Source: CAZDVK01 sp964508915
Lineage (GTDB): Bacteria; Pseudomonadota; Alphaproteobacteria; Paracaedibacterales; CAIULA01
DNA length: 64,000 bases
Assembly: GCA_964508915.1 (NCBI GenBank)
Contig: CAZDVK010000001.1
Span: 1-64,000, forward strand
Direction of reading: 5' to 3'
Shown: in pieces, positions 35,096-44,612 of the stretch
How the letters are laid out: every line of letters starts with the position of its first letter
Position numbering within the stretch: the stretch's first letter is position 1
Program-made: the position numbers and the translations under genes
The notes under the pieces: model-generated
The model's database searches: none
The model's input: the letters and a program-made list of their open reading frames with translations, nothing else
Told to the model about the DNA's origin: nothing

Positions 35096-36028
35096 TTACG
35101 CGAATATAGCATCAAATTCGGGTGCAATCAAATCATAATTTCCCCTGTAGAATAAATTATAAGATGGTAGATTTGAATGAAGCTTTAACAATTGGGAGAC
35201 ATAATTACTCCCTTTTTCTTCCACGTGCATGTCGGCTGGTGCTTGCAAAGGTTGAAACCCTCTAAGATGGCGGAGAATAGCTCTTGGGCGATCTACAACA
35301 GCTGCTGCCACATGTTGTAAAAAAAGGCGCCGTGCTGTTGCGGCACGCATGCAATCAATGACGTTATGAACAATACGCATTTCTCTATCAACAGGAATTC
35401 CTTCACCTTGTTCTAATGTACGTACTGCAGTAATAACTGATAAAAGGCGGACTTCTTCTTCAAGTCTTACTGGACTTAAAGAAAACACAGCCGGGGTTAG
35501 AAATTTATCAGTTACTGCTTCTTTAAATTTTTTGGCACAGTGAAGGGCTGCTGTACCCACAAGGGAAACCTTAACCAAATCTTTAGGCGATGCCAGGTCA
35601 TGTTCGTCCACAAATGGCAAGGTGCCAATAAGTTTTGTATATCTTAGCGCTAATACACCGCCCAAATACCCAACGCCGCTTGCTATTTGCCAATAGGGGC
35701 GTGACCTAGTTGTTCTTGCGTGGTCCTCTATAAAAGTGGTGCGCAAATTTTCATAAATACGAGTATAAATATGGGTGGCTAGTTCGTATTGTGCCTCTTC
35801 TAACTGGCGTAGCACTGGATGTGCAGCGTCACCATAGGTAACCTGCCGGGTGTCGTTGTTCCATGTAAAGGAAAAACCTTCAGCCAGATCAGGGTTTTCC
35901 TTTAAAGCTGCATTTCGGGCCCTGACAAAGACAGAAATCTCATCTAGCTGAAAGGGCTGAAGGGCAGCCGCCTTAACATCAAAACCTATACAGGCCATTA
36001 AAAACACAAATTGCAAAATGTACTTCAT
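35096..36028 (-). CDS. secreted protein of unknown function
   Basis: A 310-residue exported protein: signal peptide 1-20 (FVFLMACIGFDVKA). The mature part is Arg- and Leu-rich and largely helical, including a moderately hydrophobic stretch GVGYLGGVLALRYT (about 118-131) and SLVGTAALHCA. I do not recognise a family. A faint likeness to the GFGG-family N-terminus (AHPVLRQLEEAQ, GVGYLGG) is too weak to rely on. The next gene on the strand starts 13 nt after its stop, so co-transcription with the Sel1-like gene is likely. Confidence 0.65.
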   Translation of the reverse strand: MKYILQFVFLMACIGFDVKAAALQPFQLDEISVFVRARNAALKENPDLAEGFSFTWNNDTRQVTYGDAAHPVLRQLEEAQYELATHIYTRIYENLRTTFIEDHARTTRSRPYWQIASGVGYLGGVLALRYTKLIGTLPFVDEHDLASPKDLVKVSLVGTAALHCAKKFKEAVTDKFLTPAVFSLSPVRLEEEVRLLSVITAVRTLEQGEGIPVDREMRIVHNVIDCMRAATARRLFLQHVAAAVVDRPRAILRHLRGFQPLQAPADMHVEEKGSNYVSQLLKLHSNLPSYNLFYRGNYDLIAPEFDAIFA

Positions 36029-36155
36029 TCTTAAACGAACTCAAAAAAAATATTAATTCTGAGTTACTATATAGAGAGTACTTTTTGTTTTTTTCAACCT
36101 GCTTTTTGGGCAGGTATTATTCGTGTATACATAAAATGCCTGAGTTTATTTTAAT

Positions 36156-36416
36156 CTAGTCAGCATAATGACTTTCTTCTTGGGGAGTTGCCTCAAACAA
36201 TTGAATAGGAGATAAGGGCATTAATGTTGAAATGGCGTGTTTGTAAATTAACTGAGAATGACCTTCACGTTTTAAAAGCACTGTGGAATTGTCGAACCAG
36301 GTGACAACACCCTGAAGTTTAACGCCATTAATGAGAAAAACGGTTAAAGAGGTTTTATTTTTACGAACATGATTTAAAAAAACATCTTGGACGTTGACGG
36401 GTTTATCAGATGCCAC
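36156..36416 (-). CDS. hfq: RNA chaperone Hfq
   Basis: An 86-residue Sm-like hexameric RNA chaperone helping small RNAs pair with mRNAs. Sm1 motif VQDVFLNHVRKNKTSLTVFLINGVKL-type and Sm2 KHAISTLMP match the family; the conserved YKH of the proximal RNA-binding face is present. It has a short 15-residue tail. In many alphaproteobacteria hfq follows ntrX/trkA; here it is about 7 kb from them, with dnaB between. Confidence 0.95.
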   Translation of the reverse strand: MASDKPVNVQDVFLNHVRKNKTSLTVFLINGVKLQGVVTWFDNSTVLLKREGHSQLIYKHAISTLMPLSPIQLFEATPQEESHYAD

Positions 36417-36549
36417 AGTTGCACTCTCCTACTTCTGATTTTATTTTATTGTTAAAATTTTATGCTACTTTAGTTTTTTTTTTACAGAATTGCAAACCAA
36501 AACACATCGCTCCATATACGTTACGTAGTGAAACAGACTTTGGTTCTTT

Positions 36550-38034
36550 TTATAAAGGACTTTCTGTTAAATTACCAAAACGTGTTAATTTACCATCAAA
36601 ATATAGCTTTATTGTTCCAACAGGACCGTGACGTTGTTTGGCAATAATGACTTCAGCTTGATTGTATATGCCGGCCATACGGCGTTGCCATTCAATATGT
36701 TTATCGGTCCCTTCAGGGGGTTCACGACGGGCTTCATAATATTCTTCGCGAAATACAAACATAACTACGTCGGCATCTTGCTCAATAGAGCCTGATTCGC
36801 GCAAATCAGAAAGTTGGGGGCGTTTATCATCGCGCTGTTCAACGGCGCGAGACAACTGAGATAAGGCCAAAACAGGTAGGTTTAGTTCTTTGGCAAGCCC
36901 CTTCAGCGCACGGGTGATTTCAGAAATTTCCTGAACACGGTTATCACCCCCACCCCGGCGTGACCCACCTGCTTCGAGTAATTGCAAATAGTCGATGACA
37001 ATCAAATTGATATCATGTTGACGCTTAAGGCGTCGAGCCCGATTCCGAAGGCTTGTAATGCTGAGGGATGGGGTGTCATCAATAAACAGGCCAATATTGC
37101 TAATTTGACGGCTGACTTCCACAAATAAGGGAAAATCTTCAGATCGAATATCACCGCGGCGAATTTTATCAGACGAAATTTTGGATTCGCTGGATAAAAT
37201 ACGAGATGCTAATTGTTCAGCGGACATTTCTAAGGAAAAAAAGGCCACATTGGCGCCATCTTTTTTTGTGTCCGCAAACGCTTTGGCGGCATTAAACGCC
37301 ACATTCGTGGCAAGGGCTGTTTTTCCCATGGATGGGCGTCCGGCTAAAATCAGCAGGTCGGATGGGTGAAGGCCGCCTAAATATTTGTCTAAATCCAGAA
37401 AACCTGTCGTAACGCCTACCACATGGCTATCACGTTTAAAGGCGACTTCTGCCGTTTGAATGGCTTGGGCTAAAGCATCGCGAAAAGCAACGCCATTTTG
37501 AGATGTTTGCCCTTTGGTTGCCAGATCAAATAGCTTTTTTTCAGCATTTTCAATATGGTTATAAGCTGTTGCATCCAGGTCAAATTCACGGGCTTCATTG
37601 ACCATATCGTGACCAATAGCAATAAGCTGGCGCCGTAGATACAGATCGTGAATCAAGCGACCATAATCGGCGACATTGATAATAGAAATAACATTATCAG
37701 CTAAATCTAGTAAATATTGCGCGCCACCCACAGTTTCCAGGGTTTTTTCCCGATCAAAAAAATCTTTTAACGTAATGGGGTCAGCTATATGGCCGCGGTC
37801 AATGAAACGTTCAATAGCTTCGTAAATTTTTCCGTGTGTCTTGTTTGAAAAATGATCAGGCCTTAAAAAATCACCCACATGTTCAATGGATGCGTTGTTT
37901 AAAAGCAAAGCGCCCAGCAATGCTTGTTCAGCTTCTAGGTTATGAGTCAACACTTCTTTTTCAGATAAAGGAACCAGTGTTGATTGACGGTCATGGCTAG
38001 AAAAAGAATCCAGAACAGCAAGGGAAGACGTCAT
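36550..38034 (-). CDS. dnaB: replicative DNA helicase
   Basis: A 494-residue hexameric helicase unwinding DNA at the fork. The N-terminal DnaB domain starts around residue 28 (NLEAEQALLGALL), and the RecA-like core has Walker A AGRPSMGKTALA near residue 232, FSLEMSAEQLASR, Walker B VIDYLQL and the LSQLSRAVEQR motif. The C-terminal KQRHGPVGTIKLYFDG is standard. No intein or truncation is seen. An unrelated secreted gene is divergent from it. Confidence 0.97.
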   Translation of the reverse strand: MTSSLAVLDSFSSHDRQSTLVPLSEKEVLTHNLEAEQALLGALLLNNASIEHVGDFLRPDHFSNKTHGKIYEAIERFIDRGHIADPITLKDFFDREKTLETVGGAQYLLDLADNVISIINVADYGRLIHDLYLRRQLIAIGHDMVNEAREFDLDATAYNHIENAEKKLFDLATKGQTSQNGVAFRDALAQAIQTAEVAFKRDSHVVGVTTGFLDLDKYLGGLHPSDLLILAGRPSMGKTALATNVAFNAAKAFADTKKDGANVAFFSLEMSAEQLASRILSSESKISSDKIRRGDIRSEDFPLFVEVSRQISNIGLFIDDTPSLSITSLRNRARRLKRQHDINLIVIDYLQLLEAGGSRRGGGDNRVQEISEITRALKGLAKELNLPVLALSQLSRAVEQRDDKRPQLSDLRESGSIEQDADVVMFVFREEYYEARREPPEGTDKHIEWQRRMAGIYNQAEVIIAKQRHGPVGTIKLYFDGKLTRFGNLTESPL

Positions 38035-38154
38035 AGATAAATCAAAAAATTCAAAAAAATGGTCTGTTTACTGTAACAAAAACTATCTTATTAACCAAGC
38101 ATTAACAAATAAAAAGCTATGATATAAATAATTAATTTAATTCATGACGATAAA

Positions 38155-39594
38155 ATGAATTTATTTAAAGTATCATTTTTTATACTTATTGCTTTCTGCC
38201 TTGTGTCAGAAACTATTTTTGCATCTTCTTATCATTCCCGAGGAGGATACGGAGGGGGGTATGGTGGCAACTATATGGGTGGATCTAGCTATGGAGACAG
38301 ATCAAAAGGAAGTTCACCATCGGCTACACTTAGTATTCCAATATCACCTCAGGGTTCTACACCAACGAAAACATTCAAATCATCTGATATTATGGCAAAA
38401 GAGGGAAAGCGGCTGAAGGACCCAACTCTTTTAAGAACAGAGGTATCTGTAAATGATAAGTTTTTCAACGCGTTATGGAAAGCTATGACACAGTTTGTGG
38501 AAGAAGATGGAACAGTGGACCCTAAGCAAATTCAATCTGCTTTGGGGATTTTTGCCAAAAAATTACAAACAAAAAAATTAAACTTACTTCAAAAGATGAA
38601 GCAAGTACGTGAACTGGCAGATGCTGATTATGGCAATAAGGAAGATGTTTTAAAATCACTGAGTGATTATTTAGAGATTCTTAACGCTATTGAGCAAAAA
38701 TTTGCTTTTCTACCAACCTTGCTTCAAAACGAATTGAATCGAGATGTTTTTCCAACAGCTTTGAAGATTTTTGAAGATTTAACACCTGAATATCAAAAAG
38801 CTTATACGGAAGGCTTGCGCGCTATAGATGTGCCAAAAGGGTTTAAAATATCGCCAAAGGTTTTGAAAGCTAGCTTTAACCCTGATTTGTTGAAAATTCT
38901 TGCTATTCAGAGGCTTATGAAAAATCGTCAAAACTGTCAAAGTCGTACAAGCTGTGCAGCTTTAGATCAAAAGGCTTTAAGCCAATACGAACAAACCCTT
39001 CAAAAAGCTATGGGTGCTTTTGAGCAACAAATGGCACAGTCATCTGTGTCAGGTCGCGGTGGACGGCGAACTGAGGAAGTAACACCACAAGATATTAATA
39101 CAGATGCGATGTTGGCCGTTATAGATAACATTGGGGTTTATATGGGGATGATCCCCAATCAAAGTGTTTTGCAGCGCTATACAATAACGGCTTTGGCTGC
39201 GGCACTTGAGAAAATGTTTATGGGTGACCAGGGAAAAGCCGACATGAAGACATTTTTGGTTAAACAAGAAGAATGGCGCGGTTTTGTGACTTTAAAAGCC
39301 ACAGGAAGCTCTGTTTTACCTTGGGTTGATGAAAAAAAAGAAGAAGAAGCTGTTGAGGAAAAAAAAGAAAAAGAAAGTGGATTGGGTGGAAAAGCCAAAA
39401 AAATAGCTGGTGGTTTAAAAGGAAAGGCCGTGGAGGCTGGTAAGAAAAAAGTTGACGAAGTCGTTGGTGACACAACACAAAAGGTGCAAGAAAAAGTTGA
39501 CGAAGTCGTTGGCGACACAACACAAAAAGTGAAAGAAACAGTTGGCGGCTTGGTAAATACTTTCTTGGGTGGTAGAGGCATCAAAATTTTTTAG
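38155..39594 (+). CDS. secreted Gly-rich protein with C-terminal 15-residue repeats
   Basis: A 479-residue protein without recognised family. Signal peptide 1-23 (FFILIAFCLVSETIFA). Residues 24-55 are Gly/Tyr/Ser-rich (GGYGGGYGGNYMGG). The middle is helical and holds a possible disulfide pair C-x5-C (near 261-267). The tail is Lys/Glu/Val-rich with a repeated unit KVDEVVGDTTQKVQE, which resembles amphipathic 11/15-mer stretches of LEA-type or apolipoprotein-like helices. It stands alone between dnaB and ntrY. Confidence 0.72.
   Translation: MNLFKVSFFILIAFCLVSETIFASSYHSRGGYGGGYGGNYMGGSSYGDRSKGSSPSATLSIPISPQGSTPTKTFKSSDIMAKEGKRLKDPTLLRTEVSVNDKFFNALWKAMTQFVEEDGTVDPKQIQSALGIFAKKLQTKKLNLLQKMKQVRELADADYGNKEDVLKSLSDYLEILNAIEQKFAFLPTLLQNELNRDVFPTALKIFEDLTPEYQKAYTEGLRAIDVPKGFKISPKVLKASFNPDLLKILAIQRLMKNRQNCQSRTSCAALDQKALSQYEQTLQKAMGAFEQQMAQSSVSGRGGRRTEEVTPQDINTDAMLAVIDNIGVYMGMIPNQSVLQRYTITALAAALEKMFMGDQGKADMKTFLVKQEEWRGFVTLKATGSSVLPWVDEKKEEEAVEEKKEKESGLGGKAKKIAGGLKGKAVEAGKKKVDEVVGDTTQKVQEKVDEVVGDTTQKVKETVGGLVNTFLGGRGIKIF
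39448..39537. repeat. 45-bp in-frame tandem repeat (2 copies)
   Basis: Two copies of a 45-nt unit (39448-39492 and 39493-39537) differ at a few positions and encode KVDEVVGDTTQKV-type helical repeats at the end of the Gly-rich secreted protein. A partial third copy follows. Confidence 0.88.
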
Positions 39595-39751
39595 TTTTAT
39601 GTAAAGTAGGGCCTGACTCTCATGCAATCGAAGGTTTAAGAGCTCTGGACATAGCTATTTATTGGGATGCTTTTTTCTGAATGCTAATTTCCGTGGAAAT
39701 ATTGATAAATGCTTGTTATTAATTGAAGTATAGGTATTTATTCATGTTGTT

Positions 39752-41584
39752 ATGGGTATATTTTCACTACAAGAGTCAGTTAATAGTTTCATTGTTTTCG
39801 CCCGTAAGTACCACGTTTGGCGTAGGCTTCCTATTGTTTTGGGTATTGTGGCGTTTTTTGCAGGTGCTGGAACCTATTGGGCCCTGACAAAAGAACAAAA
39901 TTTAAGTGATAAAACCAATTTACTATTAGTTTTCATCTATATTGATGTCACTCTACTGCTCGCTTTGTCAGCCCTTATTGCCCGTCGGGTGGCAGAGTTA
40001 TGGACGCAGCAAAAAATGGGGTTGGCTGGCGCTAAATTGCGCATTCATATTGTTGGATTATTTGCCTTCAGTGCTGTGGCGCCCGCTATTTGTGTGGCTG
40101 TTTTTGCTGCACCTTTTTTTAACGTCGGGATCGAGAATTGGTTCAGTCGCCCCATTCGTAACGCCCTTGATGAAGCCCGTGTTGTGGCTGAATCTTATCT
40201 AAAGGAACATCAAAAAGCCATTATCATTGATGCGCAATCTTTGGTGGCATCCCTTAAGCCGCAAATGGCAACGTTTATTGAAAACCCAAAAGAATGTCAG
40301 GAATTTCTTGACCGTGAAGCCGATGCACGGGGGTTGGGGGAAGTTTTGATTTTTAATAGTCGTAATGAAGTTATCGCCAGGTCATATTTAACGTTTGCCC
40401 TTGAAATTGCGAAAATTTCCGTAACAGATTTTGAACGTGTTAAGGCTGATGAAATTGTTGTACGGGAATATGATGATCGTGTTCGTGCCCTTGTTCGCAT
40501 TGACCCCCTGACAGATACGTATCTTTTTATAGGCAAATTAATTGACCCCCAAGTTTTGTCACACATTTCCCGAACAAAGGGCGCCATTCAAGACTATTTG
40601 CAGCTATCGCAGCAGCATTCAGGTGCCCAGATTACATTCATTGTTTTCTTTTTCCTGGTGGCATTTTTACTTTTATTATTATCTGTATGGGTGGCCTTGA
40701 TTTTATATAAAATTTTGGTCCGCATGATTGTGCGTTTTATTTCAGCAGCTGAAGCCGTTAGCCAAGGGGATTTGTCTATTAAAATTGAAGAAGAGTCATG
40801 GAATAATGAATTGGATAATCTGGCACAGTCATTTAACCAAATGACTTTACGTTTGCAGCAGCAGCAAAAAGACTTGGTTTCCAGCCAACGTAAAGCTGCC
40901 TGGTCTGATGTGGCCCGTAAAATTGCCCATGAAATCAAAAACCCACTGACGCCTATTCAACTATCTGCAGAACGTTTAAAACGCAAGTATTCTAGCCAAA
41001 TTACCCAAGATCCTGAAACCTTTCATCGTTGTATCGATACAATTATTCGTCAGGTAAGCCATATTGGCAGTTTAGTTAATGAATTTTCGTCATTTGCACG
41101 GATGCCAGACCCCAGAATCACTTGGGTAAAGATTAATGAACTGGCGTATCAAACTTTTTTGTTGGAAAAGCAGGCGGCGCCATCTGTTCGATTTGAATAT
41201 GATGGCGTTCCTGAAACGTTGTTGTGGGAATGTGACCCTTTGCAAATGGCCCAAGTTATTACGAATATTTTGCAAAATTCAATTAATATTCTGATTGAAT
41301 CAAATGAACAGAATGGTATAATTCGCCTGAACTTGAAAGAAGATGATGATAACTTGGTTTTAACTATCGAAGACAATGGACCAGGTTTCCCTAAAGTAGG
41401 GCGCGACAAACTTTTAGAACCTTATTACACAACACGTGAAAAGGGAACAGGCCTTGGATTAGCCATTGTATCCAAGATTGTTTCTGACCATAATGGAACC
41501 ATGGAGCTTCTCGACAGCCCTGAATTAGGCGGGGCCTTGATCAAAATGGTTTTTGCGCGCGTTGCAAAGAAACACGAAAGGTAG
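39752..41584 (+). CDS. ntrY: NtrY-type membrane sensor histidine kinase
   Basis: A 610-residue kinase. Helices at about 25-45, 55-75, 92-115 and 290-315 frame a periplasmic sensor region, followed by HAMP (about 318-370), HisKA with phospho-acceptor H393 in the AHEIKNPLTP motif, and a HATPase_c domain (N-box LQNSIN, DNGPGF, GTGLGLAI). The PAS domain usually found between HAMP and HisKA is not seen, making it shorter than the 700-760 residues usual in alphaproteobacteria. It starts the ntrY-ntrX-trkA run. Confidence 0.9.
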   Translation: MGIFSLQESVNSFIVFARKYHVWRRLPIVLGIVAFFAGAGTYWALTKEQNLSDKTNLLLVFIYIDVTLLLALSALIARRVAELWTQQKMGLAGAKLRIHIVGLFAFSAVAPAICVAVFAAPFFNVGIENWFSRPIRNALDEARVVAESYLKEHQKAIIIDAQSLVASLKPQMATFIENPKECQEFLDREADARGLGEVLIFNSRNEVIARSYLTFALEIAKISVTDFERVKADEIVVREYDDRVRALVRIDPLTDTYLFIGKLIDPQVLSHISRTKGAIQDYLQLSQQHSGAQITFIVFFFLVAFLLLLLSVWVALILYKILVRMIVRFISAAEAVSQGDLSIKIEEESWNNELDNLAQSFNQMTLRLQQQQKDLVSSQRKAAWSDVARKIAHEIKNPLTPIQLSAERLKRKYSSQITQDPETFHRCIDTIIRQVSHIGSLVNEFSSFARMPDPRITWVKINELAYQTFLLEKQAAPSVRFEYDGVPETLLWECDPLQMAQVITNILQNSINILIESNEQNGIIRLNLKEDDDNLVLTIEDNGPGFPKVGRDKLLEPYYTTREKGTGLGLAIVSKIVSDHNGTMELLDSPELGGALIKMVFARVAKKHER

Positions 41585-41587
41585 CTT

Positions 41588-43015
41588 ATGGCACATGACA
41601 TTCTGATTGTAGATGATGAAGAAGACATTCGGGATTTAGTTTCTGGAATTCTAAGTGATGAAGGTTATACAACCCGTGTAGCTGCAGATGGACTGAGCGC
41701 CCTTGAAATGATAAAGGCACGCCAGCCAAGTTTAGTCGTTTTGGACGTTTGGTTAGGCGATAGTGAGCGCGACGGACTTAAAATTTTGGATATTATTAAG
41801 CGTGATCATCCATATGTGCCCGTTGTTATGATGAGCGGTCATGGAACAATTGAAACAGCTGTTTCGGCAATTAAAAAAGGCGCCTATGACTTTATTGAAA
41901 AGCCTTTTCAGTCGGATCGTTTGCTATTAATTGTTCATCGTGCCGTTGAATCGGCACGTTTACGCCGTGAAAATGATGAATTAAAAATTATAGCCCGTTT
42001 AGATACCGGGTTGGTTGGTGAATCATCTTCTATTAACCAAGTTCGTCAAAATATTGAAAAAATATCTGGTACAAATGGGCGGGTCTTTATTAGTGGCCCT
42101 GTTGGGAGCGATCGAACCTCTATTGCTCGGGAAATTCATAATCGTTCCAAGCGTTCTGATGGGCCTTTTTTCTCTATAAACTGTTCAAGTTTCCACCCAC
42201 AACAACTTGAAGCGCATTTATTTGGGACAGAAATTTTTGGATTGTCGAATGATACGCCCCGCAAAATTGGTATTTTGGAACAGGCCCATACGGGTACTGT
42301 TTTTATCGATGAAATAACAGAAATACCTTTGCCCATTCAGGCAAAGCTTGTGAAGGTTTTGCAAGAACAATCATTTTGTCGACTGGGTGGAACCCAAAAA
42401 ATTGATGTGGATATTCGATTCATTGGGGGCACATCTGATGATGTGGAGCACGCAATTCAATTGGGTGATTTCCGGGAGGACTTGTTTTATCGCTTGAGTG
42501 TTTCCCATATTAAGTTGCCACCATTAAAAGATCGCGTGACGGACATTCCAATTCTTGTGAGTCATTTCACAGAACAGGCTGCTGCGGCCCATAACATTCC
42601 AGCACGAATTTTTTCGTCAGAAGCTTTGGTAATGCTTCAGGCTTATGATTGGCCGGGTGATATTCAGCAACTTAAAAATGTTGTTGATTGGATTTTAATT
42701 ATGAGTGGTGCGGATAGCCGCGAACCTATACAAAGCCATCACATTCCTGTTGAAATTGTTCAGGGCAATACATTTACCAAAAACTGGCAGTCGAAATCTG
42801 CAGATATTGTTGTATTACCGTTGCGTGAGGCGCGTGAAGCGTTCGAACGTGAGTATTTATTGGCTCAAGTGCAACGTTTTTCAGGTAATATATCTCAAAC
42901 GGCACGATTTGTAGGAATGGAGAGGTCAGCCCTTCACAGAAAACTTCGTGCATTAGGTGTATATGAGGGTAAAAATGCTGTCGTTGATGATTTTGATGAA
43001 GCTCAAACAGCATAA
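41588..43015 (+). CDS. ntrX: NtrX-type response regulator with divergent AAA+ domain
   Basis: A 475-residue regulator: receiver domain with D53 in the LVVLDVWLGD strand, a central AAA+ region, and a Fis-type helix-turn-helix (about 425-465, FSGNISQTARFVGMERSAL). The Walker A motif is degenerate: GPVGSDRT at 170-177, with Arg in place of the conserved Lys. The GAFTGA loop that contacts sigma-54 is replaced by FGLSND. Walker B (VFIDEI) remains. So it probably binds DNA without sigma-54 ATPase work. It lies 3 nt after ntrY. Confidence 0.9.
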   Translation: MAHDILIVDDEEDIRDLVSGILSDEGYTTRVAADGLSALEMIKARQPSLVVLDVWLGDSERDGLKILDIIKRDHPYVPVVMMSGHGTIETAVSAIKKGAYDFIEKPFQSDRLLLIVHRAVESARLRRENDELKIIARLDTGLVGESSSINQVRQNIEKISGTNGRVFISGPVGSDRTSIAREIHNRSKRSDGPFFSINCSSFHPQQLEAHLFGTEIFGLSNDTPRKIGILEQAHTGTVFIDEITEIPLPIQAKLVKVLQEQSFCRLGGTQKIDVDIRFIGGTSDDVEHAIQLGDFREDLFYRLSVSHIKLPPLKDRVTDIPILVSHFTEQAAAAHNIPARIFSSEALVMLQAYDWPGDIQQLKNVVDWILIMSGADSREPIQSHHIPVEIVQGNTFTKNWQSKSADIVVLPLREAREAFEREYLLAQVQRFSGNISQTARFVGMERSALHRKLRALGVYEGKNAVVDDFDEAQTA

Positions 43016-43036
43016 TTTTGATAAGGGCTTGACCAT

Positions 43037-44413
43037 ATGAAGGTTCTTATTCTTGGCGCAGGGCAGGTAGGCTATAGCATCGCGCGTTATCTGGCTTTTG
43101 ACGAGAATGACATTACCGTTGTTGACCAAGACGCCGATGTATTGAAACGTATCAGTGATAAGTTGGACGTTCAACCCGTTTTAGGGTTTGCGTCACACCC
43201 AGATGTTTTGAAGCAAGCTGGTGTTGAAGATGCCGATTTAATTATTGCCGTCACAGGCTCTGACGAAGTGAATATGATTGCCTGCGAAGTGGCCCATTCA
43301 TTATTCAATGTTGAAACAAAAATTGCCCGTATTCGTCATCAAAGCTATTTAAGGCCCGCTTGGTCAGCGCTTTTTCATCCGCAACGATTAGCCATTGATG
43401 TCATTATTTCCCCAGAAACAGAAGTTGCTAAATCCTTAAGTCGTAGTACGCGCATTCCCGGTGCATTTGACGTGATTAACCTGGTGCAAGACCGTTTGAA
43501 GGCTATTGGGGTTCGATGTTCTGCACAATCAATTTTGATTAATACGCCCTTGCGACTTTTTCCAACCTTGTTACCCAATATTGACGTGGCGGTTATTTGC
43601 GTGAATCGAAAAGGGCATGTCTTTGTTCCAACCCAGTCAGATACGTTGGAAGCTGATGATGAGGTTTATTTAATGACCCATTCAGAAAACATCCCCGATA
43701 TTATGAAAGCTATGGGATATCACGAGGCTGAGGGGCGCCGCATTATTATTGTGGGTGCGGGGAATATCGGCAAGACGTTGGCGTTAGAGATTGAATCCAC
43801 CCAAAGCGATGTCAAAATTAAAATGATTGAACGGAATTTTGAACGGTCTGAGTTGGCCGCACGAACCCTTAAAAATTCAGAGGTTTTGAATGGTGACGCT
43901 CTGGATTACGATGTTTTATCAGAAGCAAACGTTCAAAATTGTGAAACAGTAATTTCTGTAACACATGACGATAAAGTTAATATTTTGGCGTCTTTGTTGG
44001 CAAAGCGCAGTGGTGCCCAACGGACATTGACGCTGTTAAATAATATGAATTACGCATCCTTGGTGACATCGTTGGGAGTTGATGCCGTTATTAACCCGCG
44101 GGCTATTACAGTTTCAACTATTTTGCAGCATGTAAGGCAAGGGCATTTGCGGTCTATCCACACCCTAGGGGATAATTATGCTGAGGTTATAGAAGCTGAA
44201 GCCCGAGAAACCAATTATATTATTGGCCTTAGTGTTGAAGATGTGACCCTAAAGGGTTCTGTGATGGTAGCGGCCCTTGTGCGGAATGGTGAAATTTACC
44301 TAATGCCAGAGCGCATGATCATTAGCGTAGGCGATTGTTTGGTTCTGGTCGCGAAAAAAGAAGCCATTCAAAAAATTGAACGGCTTTTTTCCATACGGCC
44401 ATCCTTCTTGTAG
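43037..44413 (+). CDS. trkA: Trk potassium uptake regulatory subunit TrkA
   Basis: A 458-residue peripheral protein gating the TrkH/TrkG potassium channel. Two RCK/TrkA_N modules each carry a nucleotide-binding glycine motif: GAGQVGYS at 7-14 and GAGNIGKT near 236. Each is followed by a TrkA_C domain. It closely follows ntrX (21 nt), as in Rickettsiales and other alphaproteobacteria, and no trkH is in the window. Confidence 0.95.
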   Translation: MKVLILGAGQVGYSIARYLAFDENDITVVDQDADVLKRISDKLDVQPVLGFASHPDVLKQAGVEDADLIIAVTGSDEVNMIACEVAHSLFNVETKIARIRHQSYLRPAWSALFHPQRLAIDVIISPETEVAKSLSRSTRIPGAFDVINLVQDRLKAIGVRCSAQSILINTPLRLFPTLLPNIDVAVICVNRKGHVFVPTQSDTLEADDEVYLMTHSENIPDIMKAMGYHEAEGRRIIIVGAGNIGKTLALEIESTQSDVKIKMIERNFERSELAARTLKNSEVLNGDALDYDVLSEANVQNCETVISVTHDDKVNILASLLAKRSGAQRTLTLLNNMNYASLVTSLGVDAVINPRAITVSTILQHVRQGHLRSIHTLGDNYAEVIEAEARETNYIIGLSVEDVTLKGSVMVAALVRNGEIYLMPERMIISVGDCLVLVAKKEAIQKIERLFSIRPSFL

Positions 44414-44488
44414 TATTACCCAGACTTATTACATTAATAATCGTAGGTATTTCTTATCCATAATTAAGACTGAAAGTTTTAAGTGACC

Positions 44489-44512
44489 TTTTTTCTAAAA
44501 TTTTAGAAAAAA
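44489..44512. repeat. 24-bp perfect AT palindrome
   Basis: TTTTTTCTAAAA followed by its exact complement, TTTTAGAAAAAA, in the gap after trkA. It may be the trkA terminator (stem with terminal A/T tracts) or a protein-binding site; the loop-free form makes termination less certain. Confidence 0.6.
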
Positions 44513-44612
44513 TATTTTAATTTTTTAAAAAGCATGGGAAGATTTTGATAAGTTTCTTGTTTTTTTACAAAAAGCTTCTTGAATTTTCTTTTTTTGGAAA
44601 GGGTCTATTTGT

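Noticed and set aside
35096..36028. A fifth member of the GFGG family (AHPVLRQLEEAQ and GVGYLGG).
   Set aside because: The key G-F-G-G and H-P-A-Y motifs are missing and spacing differs; likeness is at chance level.
39260..39627. Several minus-strand open frames opposite the Gly-rich secreted gene.
   Set aside because: They mirror the repetitive Lys/Glu-rich coding strand, have no ribosome binding sites and give Phe/Leu/Cys-rich nonsense.
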